Shown here: positions 54,512 through 64,000 of the stretch, in pieces
How positions within the stretch are numbered: position 1 is the stretch's first letter
Layout of the letters: every line of letters starts with the position of its first letter
Assembly: GCF_014200455.1 (NCBI RefSeq)
Contig: NZ_JACHBW010000007.1
Span: 62,001-126,000, forward strand
DNA length: 64,000 nt
Direction of reading: 5' to 3'
DNA from: Paraburkholderia bannensis
Lineage (GTDB): Bacteria > Pseudomonadota > Gammaproteobacteria > Burkholderiales > Burkholderiaceae
Translations under genes and position numbers: made by a program
The notes under the pieces: generated by a model
The model's input: the letters and a program-made list of their open reading frames with translations, nothing else
Database searches by the model: none
What the model was told of the DNA's origin: nothing

Positions 54512-55978
54512 TCAGACCGTGCCGCCCACCGTCATCTTGTCGATGCGCAGCGTCGGCTGGCCCACGCCCACCGGCACGCTCTGACCCTCCTTGCCGCACA
54601 CGCCCACGCCCGAGTCCAGGCGCATATCGTTGCCGATCATGCTCACGAACTTGAGCGATTCCGGGCCGCTGCCGATCAGCGTCGCGCCCTTGACCGGGTA
54701 GGTGATCTTGCCGTCCTCGATCATGTAGGCCTCGGAGGCGGAGAACACGAACTTGCCGTTGGTGATGTCGACCTGGCCGCCGCCGAAATTCACGGCATAC
54801 AGACCGTTTTTGACGGAGGCGAGGATCTCCTGCGGATCCTTGTCGCCGTTGAGCATGTAGGTGTTGGTCATGCGCGGCATCGGCAGGGCGGCGTAGGATT
54901 CGCGGCGCGCATTGCCGGTCACGGGCATCTTCATCAGGCGCGCGTTGAGCGAATCCTGGATGTAGCCCTTGAGGATGCCGTCCTCGATAAGCGTGGTGCA
55001 CTGCGTCGGATTGCCTTCGTCGTCGATATTGAGCGAGCCGCGGCGGTTCGGCAGCGTGCCGTCGTCCACCACGGTGACGCCCTTGGCCGCCACGCGCTGG
55101 CCGATCTGGCCCGCGAACGCCGACGAACCCTTGCGGTTGAAGTCGCCTTCCAGACCGTGGCCGATCGCCTCGTGCAACAGCACGCCCGGCCAGCCCGGGC
55201 CGAGCACGACGGTCATCGCGCCCGCCGGAGCCGGGCGCGCTTCAAGGTTCACGAGCGCGGCGTGCACGGCGTCATCCACATACTTCGACAGGACGTCGTC
55301 GGTGAAATAGCTGTAGTCGTAGCGCCCGCCGCCGCCGCCATTGCCAATTTCGCGACGGCCGTTCTGCTCGGCGATCACCGTGACGGAGACGCGCACCAGC
55401 GGGCGGATGTCGGCGGCCAGTGCGCCGTCGCTGCGCGCAACCAGCACCACGTCGTATTCGCCCGCGAGCGCGGCCATCACCTGGGTGATGCGCGGGTCGC
55501 GGCCGCGCGCCATCTGCTCGATGCGTTCGAGCAGCTTGACCTTTTCGGTGGCGTCGAGCGAGGTCAGCGGATCGGAAGGCAGATACAGATCGCGGCCCGC
55601 GATGCCCTTGAGGGAGGTCGCCACCTGGATCTTCTGCTTGCCGCCGCCGGCCTTGGCGATCGAGCGCGTGGCGATGGCCGCCTGGCGGATCGCTTCGGGC
55701 GAGAGGTCGTCCGAGTAGGCGAAGGCGGTACGCTCGCCGGACACGGCGCGCACGCCTACGCCCTGATCGATGCTGAAGCTGCCCGACTTGACGATGCCTT
55801 CCTCCAGGCTCCAGGCCTCGCTGCGGGTGGCCTGGAAGTAGAGATCGGCGTAGTCGACGCGGTGCGTGAAAATCTCGCCGAGCGTGCGCGTGAGCAGCGC
55901 CTCGTCGAGGCCATAGGGCGCGAGGAGCACTTCCTTCGCGGTCGCCAGATTGCGGATGCCGGGTTCGATGATGTTCAT
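54512..55978 (-). CDS. tldD: Metalloprotease TldD
   Basis: 488 residues; with PmbA/TldE forms a cytosolic zinc protease that trims unfolded peptides and matures some modified peptides. The zinc motif [11 protein letters not shown] (HExxxH) is near residue 267, with the later metal-ligand Cys in [14 protein letters not shown] at the C-terminus. Full length. pmbA is not in the window. Preceded on the minus strand by the nitrilase-family gene. Confidence 0.95.
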   Translation of the reverse strand: MNIIEPGIRNLATAKEVLLAPYGLDEALLTRTLGEIFTHRVDYADLYFQATRSEAWSLEEGIVKSGSFSIDQGVGVRAVSGERTAFAYSDDLSPEAIRQAAIATRSIAKAGGGKQKIQVATSLKGIAGRDLYLPSDPLTSLDATEKVKLLERIEQMARGRDPRITQVMAALAGEYDVVLVARSDGALAADIRPLVRVSVTVIAEQNGRREIGNGGGGGRYDYSYFTDDVLSKYVDDAVHAALVNLEARPAPAGAMTVVLGPGWPGVLLHEAIGHGLEGDFNRKGSSAFAGQIGQRVAAKGVTVVDDGTLPNRRGSLNIDDEGNPTQCTTLIEDGILKGYIQDSLNARLMKMPVTGNARRESYAALPMPRMTNTYMLNGDKDPQEILASVKNGLYAVNFGGGQVDITNGKFVFSASEAYMIEDGKITYPVKGATLIGSGPESLKFVSMIGNDMRLDSGVGVCGKEGQSVPVGVGQPTLRIDKMTVGGTV

Positions 55979-56002
55979 GCGCTCAATAGGGAAGTTTCAA
56001 AT

Positions 56003-56062
56003 GGCTGGGTTCGGCTGGATTCGGCTTGCGTGGGCTTGCGTGGGCTTATCGGGCAGATTCGG
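56003..56062. repeat. 10-bp degenerate tandem repeat upstream of tldD
   Basis: GGCTGGGTTC, GGCTGGATTC, GGCTTGCGTG, GGCTTGCGTG, GGCTTATCGG, GCAGATTCGG in phase, within the 152-bp spacer between tldD and the nitrilase-family gene. Confidence 0.75.
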
Positions 56063-56130
56063 GCGCGGTGCGGCGAAATCAAGACGCCCTGTGTCGGTGA
56101 GTGTCGGTATGGGCGTGGGTGATGCTTGCG

Positions 56131-56991
56131 TCAATGACAGTCCAGCACGCGATGCCGCCACGCGGGCAGGCTTGCGCGCACGGCGGCGATGCGTTCGAGA
56201 TCGATATCGCCGATCACCACGCCGGGGTTCTCGTCGAGCACATCGACGATTTCGCCCCACGGGTCGATCAGCATGCTGTGGCCCCAGGTGCGGCGACCGT
56301 TCTCGTGCGTGCCGCCTTGCGCCGCGGCGAGCACGTAGCACTGGTTTTCGACGGCGCGGGCGCGCAGCAGAAGCTGCCAGTGCGCGCGGCCCGTGGTGTA
56401 GGTGAACGCCGAGGGCACGACCATCAGCGCACAGTCTCCCATACGCCGGTACAGCTCCGGAAAGCGCAGATCGTAGCAGACCGACAGCCCCACGCGGCCA
56501 AGTGGCGCGTCGAAGGTGCGGACCTCGTCGCCTGGGCGGATCGTGCGGGCCTCGTCGAACGATTCGGCGCCTTTCTCGAAGTTGAACAGATGGATCTTGT
56601 CGTAGCGCGCGCGCTCCACGCCGCTCGGATCGAACACGAGCGTGGTGTTGAGCACGCGGCTTTCTTCAGGCGCTTTCAAAGGCAGCGTGCCGCCGATGAT
56701 CCACACGCCATGGCGCTTCGCGGCATCGGCGAGAAAACGCTGGATCGGGCCGTCGCCATACGGCTCGCGCACGGCGAGCTTGTCGGTGTCCTTGTGGCCC
56801 ATGAAGCAGAAGTATTCGGGCAGCAGCACGAGGCGCGCGCCCTTCGCGGCGGCCTCCGCGATCAGAGCCTGCGCGTCGGCGAGATTGCGCGCGAGGTCGG
56901 GCGTGCTGACCATCTGCAGCGCGGCGACCCGGAACGGCGAGACCCGCGTGGCCGAGGCGGGGGACGCTGTGGAGGAAGAGGTTTCGCTCAT
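56131..56991 (-). CDS. Carbon-nitrogen hydrolase (nitrilase superfamily, Nit1/NitA-like)
   Basis: 286 residues. The Glu-Lys-Cys catalytic triad is recognisable: Glu in LLPEYFCFMG, Lys in YDKIHLFNF, Cys in SVCYDLRFPELYR. The overall pattern resembles the Nit1 group that hydrolyses deaminated glutathione, but the substrate is inferred. The N-terminal 20 residues are Ser/Ala-rich. Lies between yhdP and tldD, a conserved beta- and gamma-proteobacterial neighbourhood. Confidence 0.9.
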   Translation of the reverse strand: MSETSSSTASPASATRVSPFRVAALQMVSTPDLARNLADAQALIAEAAAKGARLVLLPEYFCFMGHKDTDKLAVREPYGDGPIQRFLADAAKRHGVWIIGGTLPLKAPEESRVLNTTLVFDPSGVERARYDKIHLFNFEKGAESFDEARTIRPGDEVRTFDAPLGRVGLSVCYDLRFPELYRRMGDCALMVVPSAFTYTTGRAHWQLLLRARAVENQCYVLAAAQGGTHENGRRTWGHSMLIDPWGEIVDVLDENPGVVIGDIDLERIAAVRASLPAWRHRVLDCH

Positions 56992-57121
56992 CGACGGCTC
57001 TTGATTGGACGAAGGTTGAAGCCCGCAGCGGCAGATCAGGGCGCTGCGCCATCAGTGTCGCGAGCGCGCATCTGACGTGCCCATTGACGCACGGCAGGCA
57101 GATCACCAGGCGATCTGGAAC

Positions 57122-60100
57122 TCAATGCGCCGGCGCCGGAACCTGCGCGTCCATCTTACCCTGATCGCCATGCAGTCGCTCAACGTGCGGTTTGGCCCAG
57201 GATCCCGTAATGGCGTAGTCGCGCGCGAAGGTCGTCTCGACCGTATGCGAGAGCGCCACGTCGCCGATCAGCGCGCCCAGGCCCAGCAGCGGATTGATGA
57301 TCGCCGCGACGATCACACCCGCGCCCGCGCTCACCGTCGGCACGGCATGCACGCGCAGATCCTGGGTCTCGTGTGCGAGATCGACGCTGCCCACCATCTG
57401 CGCGCGGCCCGGCGCGGTGACCAGCTTGAAGTCGCTGGTGTGGCCGATGCCGTTCTGGATCTGCGCGCTGCCCGTGATGCTGGTAAACGGCAGGCCTTCG
57501 CCGATCACATCGCGGAAATCCATGCTGGCATAGCGCGCGAGGCTTTGCAGGCTCAACACGCCCAGCAGCGTCGCAACGCCCTGGTGAATCTTGAGGATTT
57601 CGCCGTGGCGCAGATCGAGCGCAAGGCTGCCGTTGAGCGTCGGGAAGTCGAGCTTGCTGGGGCCGCCGCGCCATTCCAGATTGCCGCTGAGGGTGCCCGT
57701 GCCGCCCTTGATCGCGCGCGCCACGCCCGCGCGTTCGAGCAGATCGCCTGCATCCTTGATGTCGAGATGGAAGTCGAGCGCGGTGCGGCGCGGCGTCTGT
57801 GCAAGACCGCCGGCCGTATCGGCAGGGGCGGATTCGTCGCCGATGGCGCGCCAGTTTTCCGTGGCGGTGAAGTGGCCGGCCGGATTGACGATGTCGAGCG
57901 TGTCGAGTTGCCAGACCGGCACGCCGTTCTCGTCGAAGTTGTGGGCGTTGATCTGCAGGCGGCCGAAGTCGCGTCCGCGCACGATCAGCTGGTTCACCAC
58001 GAGGTCGATCGACGGCATGTTCTGCGCGGGCTGCGATACAGCCTGGGCGAGCAGGTCGTTCTCGGTCGCGGCGGGCACGACAAGACGCGCCAGACGCGCT
58101 TCCAGCGTGCCGGGCGAACCCGGCACCGCGCCCGGTTTCCACGAGACATGGCCCGAGACCTGGTTGGACGCAACGTTGGCTTGCCACTGGTTGGCGTCGC
58201 GCGACGCGCCGACGATCACGTTTTCCCAGTGACGCTTGAGCAGCGTTAGCGTGCCGATGTGAACCGCGAAGCGCGATGGCACATAGGACGCGAAAGCGCC
58301 GCCGGGCGCAAGCGGCGAGGACGCGGCGGCGGCGGGCGATGCCATCGCTTGCGTGGATGTCGCCGAAGCGGCCTGAGGCGCGCTGGCGGTCGTACTGGTC
58401 GTCGAACTTGCCGCCATAGCGGGCGTCGCAGGAATCGCCGCCGCCGTGCCGCGAATTTCCTGCGCAACACGTCGCCATGCATCGGCGTCGAACGACGGCA
58501 GATCGACGGCCGCCGTCACGCCTTCGGACGGCAGATCGGCGGGTTTGTTCATGCCGATCGCGCCGCGCACGACTTCCGGCACATGACCCGGATTGCGCCG
58601 CAGCACGTAGCGTGCGGCCAGCGGTCCGAGCTTGAGTTCGGCGTGCTGGAACGCCGCGGCGTCGCTGGCCGACAGCATCGCCGAAGCCGGATCGTCGCCG
58701 GGACCGGGCTGCAGGGCGAAGCGCAGCGGCATCGGCGTGCCGGCGGTCTTGCCGAACGGCGCGGGCAGGTCGATGGCGAGATCGGTCAGATCGGAGCTGG
58801 CCTTCACGTCAGGCAGATGGCCGCGCGTGCCGGTCACCGACAGCGAATACGGCGCCGCGCCCGAGAAGCGTCCAAGCACAGCCGCCGCCGTGCCGTGCAG
58901 GTTGAGCCCGCGCGCCGCATCCACGGCTACATCGCCGGCGACATGGACGTCGTAGCGCCCGTCCTCGCGCATGCCGCCATTGGCGCGCAGATCGCCGCCG
59001 AGGAAGCGGCCCGTCAGATGATCGACCTGCGCGCTGCGGTTGGTGAAGCGCACCTTGCCATTGAGGTTCGACAGCGGCGGCACGTTGTGCGCGGCGAGCG
59101 TGTTGTTTTCGAAGCCGATCGCCCCGGCCACGGCCACCTTGGGCATCGGCTTGCGCGGAATCGTGAGCTTGAGCGCCAGCGTGGCCGGTCCTTGCGCCTG
59201 CACCTTCGCGGTCGCGTGCTTCGAGATCGCGCCGAGCGCGCTGTTATCGGCGTAATCGAGCAGATCGGCGAGCGGCCCGCGCCCCGCGCCTTCGATCACG
59301 AGATCGGAGCCCTTCACGCCGAGTTCGTCGATACGCCCGCTCACGTCATGCAGCACGAAGCGGCGGTAGTGGCCGTGCGCGACGTCAAAGCGCAGTTTGT
59401 TCTCCGCGAGCTTGAAGGTGCCGTCGATGCCGTCGAACGCGGGCCACACGTTGGGCGCACCGTTGCGCATCTTCTTGGGCGGGAACGGCGACGGGTCGAA
59501 GCGCCCGTTCGCGAACGGCGCGACGATGCGGAACTGGCCCGCGCTCGGGTCGCGCGAATAGGGGAATTTGGCGAGGTCGCCGTGAATTTCGAGGGTCGCG
59601 CCTTTCGATAGCCCGGCTTGCAGGCCGTGGCCCAGGTAGGTGCGGGTTTTTTCGCTGATGCTGGTTGGCAGGTAACGCGGGATTGCCTTGACCTGGGCCT
59701 GATCGAAGTGCGCCACCAGGTCGAGCGCGCCGCGCCCGTGGCCCGGGTTGCGGTAGTGCGCGGTCATCTTCGCGCGTGCGTCGGCGTTCTGTACGCCCAG
59801 TTCCGTCACATCGACATCGAAGCCCTTGATCTTGTCGCCCGGCTGGCGCTGCGCGGCCACGGTCCATTTGGCCGCGCCCCATAGACGGTCGAAGCGCAGG
59901 CGCGGATCGTCGAACACGCCCGGCAGCGTGATGGCCGCGCTCGTCGTGTCGAACTTGAGGGTGCCGTGCGATTCGTCGGCGTCGATGCGCCCCCAGAGAT
60001 TTTCGACGCCCGGCAGGCCCGCGCGCGGGTGTTCGCGCGGCGTGAGGCCCGGTCCCGGTTCCTGGGCCGCCACGCTGAAACCTTGCAGGTCGCCATTGAA

Positions 60101-61474
60101 GCGGTAGTGCAGGAGCGGCTCCGCGCTGGTGGTGCGCTGCTCGGCGGCGGCTTCGCCCGAATCGGGCTTGGCGCGCTCCATCGCCAGATCGTAGTTGGCG
60201 ACCAGACCGCGCGGATTGAAGCGCACCAGCGCGTTCTGCACGCGGCCCGGCAGCGGCAGGCCGCGCATGAATTCGGCGAGGATGCCCAGGTCGATGCGAT
60301 CGCCGCTCACCGATATCAGCTGGCCGGTTTGCAGTGTCTGCTGACGGAAATGCGCGTCGAGGTGATTGAAGGTGAGCGAGCGCGTGAGCGGCGTGCCGTC
60401 GTCGAGCGGCGGCTGGCCGAGTTCGGCGCGCAGCTCGCGCAGTTGCAGCGTGTAGTCGCCGGGCGCGAGACCCATGCGCCAGTTGAAGCTCGCGATCGGC
60501 AGATCGAGGCGCGGCTGGGTCGGCTTCACGCGCAGGGCGATGTCGTTGCCGCTGAGCGTGCCGTCGGCGGAAACGATGCGGCCGTCTTCGAAATTCGCCC
60601 AGATGGCGTTATCGATGCGTCCTGCATAGGTCGTGAGCGGCAGTGGAATGTAGCGCGAGAGCGTGGGCAGATCGACGGTACCGGTGGAGATATAGGCGCT
60701 GCCGCTCCAGGTGTTCGGCTTCCCCGCGGGCGCGAAGCGCGTGTGCTTGAATTGCGCGCGGAAGTCGAGCGGCCCGTGCAGCACGGTGCCTTCCGCGGGC
60801 GCTTGCAGCGCGATGTGGTGGTCGTAACCGTCGTTGAGAATCGCCAGACGGATGTTCGACAGCTTCAGTTCGGGCACGTCGCGCGTGGCGTCGCGCCAGC
60901 GCAGCGTGCCGCCGCGCAGCACGATGGCCTGCTGGCGCATCAGCCAGGTCGTGAAGGTGGCGTTGCCGGTGTGGGCGGTCGGCACCGGCACGCCCGCCAC
61001 GGTGAGTGTGCCGTCGTCCTCGCGCGCGATCGACACGTCGGGGTTTTCGACGATCACGCTGGAGAGCAGCGGTTCGAGCATCGCCACCGAGCGCCAGGCG
61101 ACCGAGGCGGTGGCGTGCGGCACGTTCAGCGCGAGCTTGCCGTGGCGGTCGCGGATCGTCAGGTTGGCGACGTCGATGCCAGGCTGGAAGCCCGACCAGT
61201 GCGGCGAGAGCTTGCCGATGCGGAAATCGGCGTGAATCTTGTCGGAGACGAGCTTTTCGATGCGCGGACGGAAATCGTCCACGTGAGGCAGCACGACATA
61301 GCGCAGCCCGAGCAGCAGCACGGCGACGATGAAGTAGAGGACGAGCGCGATGCACGCCAGCACGCGCAGCGAATGGCGCAGTACCGGGTGGTGATGTTGC
61401 GGGCCCGCGTCTGCGCTTTCCCGGCTGGCATGTCCGGTTTGAGGCGGGCCGGCGGGATCGTTACGCTCGGACAT
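57122..61474 (-). CDS. yhdP: YhdP family AsmA-like intermembrane protein
   Basis: 1450 residues. One N-terminal membrane helix (about residues 36-58) precedes a very long periplasmic beta-rich region of the DUF3971/AsmA-like type, as in bridge proteins that carry phospholipids to the outer membrane. The C-terminal AsmA-like segment (SLQSLARYASMDFRDVIGEGLPF) and a hydrophobic end (VIVAAIINPLLGLGALIG) are visible. An Ala/Ser/Thr-rich low-complexity stretch interrupts it near residues 1008-1058. The start at 61474 is the first Met before the helix; the 25 codons upstream look like spacer. Confidence 0.93.
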   Translation of the reverse strand: MSERNDPAGPPQTGHASRESADAGPQHHHPVLRHSLRVLACIALVLYFIVAVLLLGLRYVVLPHVDDFRPRIEKLVSDKIHADFRIGKLSPHWSGFQPGIDVANLTIRDRHGKLALNVPHATASVAWRSVAMLEPLLSSVIVENPDVSIAREDDGTLTVAGVPVPTAHTGNATFTTWLMRQQAIVLRGGTLRWRDATRDVPELKLSNIRLAILNDGYDHHIALQAPAEGTVLHGPLDFRAQFKHTRFAPAGKPNTWSGSAYISTGTVDLPTLSRYIPLPLTTYAGRIDNAIWANFEDGRIVSADGTLSGNDIALRVKPTQPRLDLPIASFNWRMGLAPGDYTLQLRELRAELGQPPLDDGTPLTRSLTFNHLDAHFRQQTLQTGQLISVSGDRIDLGILAEFMRGLPLPGRVQNALVRFNPRGLVANYDLAMERAKPDSGEAAAEQRTTSAEPLLHYRFNGDLQGFSVAAQEPGPGLTPREHPRAGLPGVENLWGRIDADESHGTLKFDTTSAAITLPGVFDDPRLRFDRLWGAAKWTVAAQRQPGDKIKGFDVDVTELGVQNADARAKMTAHYRNPGHGRGALDLVAHFDQAQVKAIPRYLPTSISEKTRTYLGHGLQAGLSKGATLEIHGDLAKFPYSRDPSAGQFRIVAPFANGRFDPSPFPPKKMRNGAPNVWPAFDGIDGTFKLAENKLRFDVAHGHYRRFVLHDVSGRIDELGVKGSDLVIEGAGRGPLADLLDYADNSALGAISKHATAKVQAQGPATLALKLTIPRKPMPKVAVAGAIGFENNTLAAHNVPPLSNLNGKVRFTNRSAQVDHLTGRFLGGDLRANGGMREDGRYDVHVAGDVAVDAARGLNLHGTAAAVLGRFSGAAPYSLSVTGTRGHLPDVKASSDLTDLAIDLPAPFGKTAGTPMPLRFALQPGPGDDPASAMLSASDAAAFQHAELKLGPLAARYVLRRNPGHVPEVVRGAIGMNKPADLPSEGVTAAVDLPSFDADAWRRVAQEIRGTAAAIPATPAMAASSTTSTTASAPQAASATSTQAMASPAAAASSPLAPGGAFASYVPSRFAVHIGTLTLLKRHWENVIVGASRDANQWQANVASNQVSGHVSWKPGAVPGSPGTLEARLARLVVPAATENDLLAQAVSQPAQNMPSIDLVVNQLIVRGRDFGRLQINAHNFDENGVPVWQLDTLDIVNPAGHFTATENWRAIGDESAPADTAGGLAQTPRRTALDFHLDIKDAGDLLERAGVARAIKGGTGTLSGNLEWRGGPSKLDFPTLNGSLALDLRHGEILKIHQGVATLLGVLSLQSLARYASMDFRDVIGEGLPFTSITGSAQIQNGIGHTSDFKLVTAPGRAQMVGSVDLAHETQDLRVHAVPTVSAGAGVIVAAIINPLLGLGALIGDVALSHTVETTFARDYAITGSWAKPHVERLHGDQGKMDAQVPAPAH

Positions 61475-61651
61475 GCTGCGGCGGGTGGGGTATGGTAGCG
61501 TTGCGTTCTGACGACGAAATGTATCACACAGGACCGTGGGACCGGCCATCCGGGGAAGCCGGGATGGTTGTCGGCCGGGCTTTGCACGGCATTGCGCGCA
61601 CGAAGAAATGACCTGGCCACATGCCGTTCATGCACGTTTGGCGCGTGTTAG

Positions 61652-61663
61652 CCGCTATAGCGG
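61652..61663. promoter_or_regulatory. Palindrome in the yhdP-glnE divergent spacer
   Basis: CCGCTATAGCGG, a perfect 12-bp palindrome about 105 bp before glnE in the 295-bp divergent spacer. Possible operator; no further support. Confidence 0.3.
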
Positions 61664-61769
61664 TCATCGGCATGCCTGTCGGCTTCTCTCGCCATCTTCA
61701 CTCCCTGCGTTGTTGACCGGATCTGCAGACCAGATCGACTGCCGTTTTATCCGTCTAGCCAGAGACTTC

Positions 61770-64000
61770 ATGACTGACATTCCTCTCCTGAGTTCCAGTT
61801 ATTCGCGCTATGCGGCGCGCGTCTATGCCGCCCGTCCGGAACTGGCCGACCAGGTCGCGGCGCTGGCCGCCGCGCCGATCACGCGCGAGCGCATCGTCGC
61901 CCGGCTCGACGCCCTGTGTCTGCAAGCAAGTGCCACGCCCGGCACGCCCGGCGCGGCCCGCGTCCCCGCACTCACCGACGAACAGCTCAAAAAGGCCCTG
62001 CGCCAGCTGCGCATCGAAACTCTCTGCGCCGTGATGGAGCGCGACCTCGCCCGTAGCGCGGACGTCGTCGAAGTCACCGGCACCATGACCGACCTTGCCG
62101 AGGTCGCGATCGAGCGCGCGCTGGCGGTGGTGAGCGCCGACCTCGAAACGCTCTTTGGCGAGCCGCGCGGCCCCAACGGCGAGCGCCTGACGCTCGGCGT
62201 GGTGGGCATGGGCAAGCTCGGCGGCCGCGAGCTCAATGTTTCGTCGGACATCGACCTGATCTTCGTCTACGAGGACGACGGCGAAACCACGGGCGGCCAG
62301 CGCTCGCCCATCGCCACCCAGGACTTTTTCACGCGCGTGGGCAAGCGTCTGATTGGCGCGCTGTCGGACGTGACGGCGGACGGTTTTGTGTTCCGCGTCG
62401 ACATGCGCCTGCGACCGAACGGCGATTCGGGGCCGCTGGTGTGCAGCCTGGGCATGCTCGAAGAATATTTCTATGTGCAGGGCCGCGAGTGGGAGCGCTA
62501 CGCCTGGATCAAGGGACGGCTGGTTTCCGAACGCGAGAGCGATAGCGCCCAGCTCCTGGCCACCCAGCTCGACGCGCTGGTGAAGCCGTTCGTCTATCGC
62601 CGCTATCTGGACTTTGGCGTGATCAGCGCGATCCGCGCGCTGCATCTGCAGATTCGCCAGGAAGCGCAGCGCCGCGCCATGATGCGCCCCGACAAGGCCG
62701 ACGACATCAAGCTCGGGCGCGGCGGCATCCGCGAGATCGAATTCAGCGCGCAGGTGTTCCAGCTGATTCGCGGCGGCCAGGATGCGGGCTTTCGGGTGCG
62801 CCCGACGCTTGCGGTGCTTGGCTACGCGGCGGCGCGCGGGCTGATCGCGCCCGAGATCTGCCATGAACTGACGCTGGCCTATGACTTCCTGCGCGCACTC
62901 GAACACCGTCTGCAATACCGCGACGATGCGCAGACGCACGCGATGCCCGTCGATGAAGCCGAGCGCGCGGCGCTCGCGCACTCGATGGGCTACGACGACT
63001 ATGCGGCGCTGATGCGCGTGCTCGACGCGCATCGGGAAAAAGTGGAGCAGCAGTTCGACCAGATTTTCTCCGACAAGGTGGGCGGCGAAAGCGGCTGTGG
63101 CGCACCCGACGACGGCGTGGCGGCGTGGGTCTGGAGCAGCGCGCTGGGGGAAGAGGGCGCCGACGGCGATCTGCTCGCGCGTCTGATCGAACTCGGCATC
63201 GACGATCCCGCGCCGTTGCTCGCGCGTCTGCGCGGTCTGTGGCAGTCGTCGCGCTACACCGGCCTGCCCGAGAAAAGCCGCGAACGCTTCGATAGCGTCG
63301 CCAAGCGCGCGCTCGAAGCTGCGCGCACGATGGAGCCGCGCGAGCGTCGCGGCGACACGCTCGCGCGCATGTTCGACCTGCTCGAAGCCGTGATCCGGCG
63401 CGGCGCGTATCTGGCGCTGCTCACCGAATATCCGGATGCGCTCAGCCGCGTGCTCAAGGTGCTGGGCGCGTCGCGATGGGCGGCGGGCTATCTGATCCGC
63501 CATCCTCAACTGCTCGACGAACTGCTCGACGACGAGGCGATTTCCTCGCCGTTCGACTGGCCCGTGTTTTCGCGTCTGCTGCGCGCGCGCCTCGCCACCG
63601 CCGCCGACATGGAACAGCAGATGGACCTGCTGCGCCACGCCCATCAGGCCGAAGTGTTCCGCATCCTGCTCAACGATCTGGCGGGGCGGCTCTCGGTGGA
63701 GCATGTCAGCGACCGGCTGTCCGAACTTGCCGATGCGGTGCTCGACGTCACCATCGAAACCGTCTGGAAGCAGTTTGGTAAACGCCATCGCGAGGTGCCG
63801 CGTTTTGCGGCGATCGCGTACGGCAAGCTCGGCGGCAAGGAACTGGGCTATGCCTCGGACCTCGACATCATCTTCCTCTACGACGACGAAGACGACCGCG
63901 CCGCTGAAATCTACGCGGCGTTCGCGCGCCGCCTGATCACCTGGCTCACCACGGCCACGGGCGCGGGCACGCTGTTCGATATCGATCTGCGGCTGCGGCC
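61770..64000 (+). CDS. glnE: Glutamine synthetase adenylyltransferase/deadenylase GlnE (partial, 3' end beyond window)
   Basis: 743 codons visible; the frame is open at the window edge. GlnE adds or removes AMP on glutamine synthetase in response to PII. The N-terminal nucleotidyltransferase-like domain has GMGKLGGRELNVSSDIDLIF near residue 147, and the second copy of the motif (YGKLGGKELGYASDLDIIF) starts near residue 684, the adenylylating domain. The helical linker with RGGIREIEFSAQ lies between. The start ATG gives MTDIPLLSSSYSRYAARV; no strong ribosome site is visible. Confidence 0.95.
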   Translation, partial: MTDIPLLSSSYSRYAARVYAARPELADQVAALAAAPITRERIVARLDALCLQASATPGTPGAARVPALTDEQLKKALRQLRIETLCAVMERDLARSADVVEVTGTMTDLAEVAIERALAVVSADLETLFGEPRGPNGERLTLGVVGMGKLGGRELNVSSDIDLIFVYEDDGETTGGQRSPIATQDFFTRVGKRLIGALSDVTADGFVFRVDMRLRPNGDSGPLVCSLGMLEEYFYVQGREWERYAWIKGRLVSERESDSAQLLATQLDALVKPFVYRRYLDFGVISAIRALHLQIRQEAQRRAMMRPDKADDIKLGRGGIREIEFSAQVFQLIRGGQDAGFRVRPTLAVLGYAAARGLIAPEICHELTLAYDFLRALEHRLQYRDDAQTHAMPVDEAERAALAHSMGYDDYAALMRVLDAHREKVEQQFDQIFSDKVGGESGCGAPDDGVAAWVWSSALGEEGADGDLLARLIELGIDDPAPLLARLRGLWQSSRYTGLPEKSRERFDSVAKRALEAARTMEPRERRGDTLARMFDLLEAVIRRGAYLALLTEYPDALSRVLKVLGASRWAAGYLIRHPQLLDELLDDEAISSPFDWPVFSRLLRARLATAADMEQQMDLLRHAHQAEVFRILLNDLAGRLSVEHVSDRLSELADAVLDVTIETVWKQFGKRHREVPRFAAIAYGKLGGKELGYASDLDIIFLYDDEDDRAAEIYAAFARRLITWLTTATGAGTLFDIDLRLR

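Overview
This window is a GC-rich, densely packed stretch of core chromosome from a beta-proteobacterium of the Burkholderiaceae, most likely Paraburkholderia, Caballeronia or Burkholderia. The assignment is inferred from protein character and gene order: ruvC-ruvA-ruvB, dusB-fis-purH, pepP-ubiH, queA-tgt-yajC-secD-secF, recG-oxyR-dps-ubiA, glcD-glcE-glcF, and tldD-nitrilase-yhdP next to glnE. I see no rRNA, tRNA, insertion sequence, prophage or CRISPR array.

Layout. 46-1191: a periplasmic branched-chain amino acid binding protein. 1262-10723 (minus): an MpaB-type oxygenase, the Holliday junction genes, purine synthesis with fis and dusB, then ubiH and pepP. 10937-15236: a YibF-type GST, a membrane-anchored glutamate-synthase-like FMN protein, mnmA and nudJ. 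15527-18475: three-subunit proton-translocating transhydrogenase. 18551-25286: a VOC protein with a WYL regulator, an orphan glycosyltransferase, an RNA methyltransferase, a HigBA toxin-antitoxin pair and a large membrane protein of the so-called site-specific recombinase family. 25425-31085: the Pqi intermembrane transport operon and two YceI proteins. 31168-37452: Sec accessory proteins and queuosine genes. 37712-45054: recG, oxyR, a 58-residue membrane peptide, dps, ubiA, proC and yggS. 45323-50811: glycolate oxidase subunits and a D-lactate dehydrogenase-type flavoprotein. 50997-61474: cobalamin adenosyltransferase, flavohaemoglobin, aroG, tldD, a nitrilase-family hydrolase and yhdP. 61770 to the window end: 5' part of glnE.

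The most interesting signal is non-coding. Upstream of aroG (DAHP synthase) lies a complete transcription attenuator on the minus strand: a good sigma70-type promoter, a 22-codon leader peptide with eight consecutive aromatic codons (Phe, Tyr, Phe, Tyr, Phe, Phe, Trp, Tyr), a segment able to form an antiterminator, and a strong intrinsic terminator about 105 nt before aroG. Translation of aromatic codons would therefore gate the first step of aromatic amino acid synthesis. Other regulatory finds are a perfect 13-bp inverted repeat before hmp (NsrR-like), a CTGACAG/CTGTCAG palindrome before the VOC-WYL pair, a dyad over the oxyR promoter, and a perfect 33-bp palindrome between tldD and aroG.

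Several spacers carry degenerate tandem repeats of 10-15 bp, which look like local slippage products. The oxyR-dps interval lacks katG and has a small membrane-peptide gene in that place.
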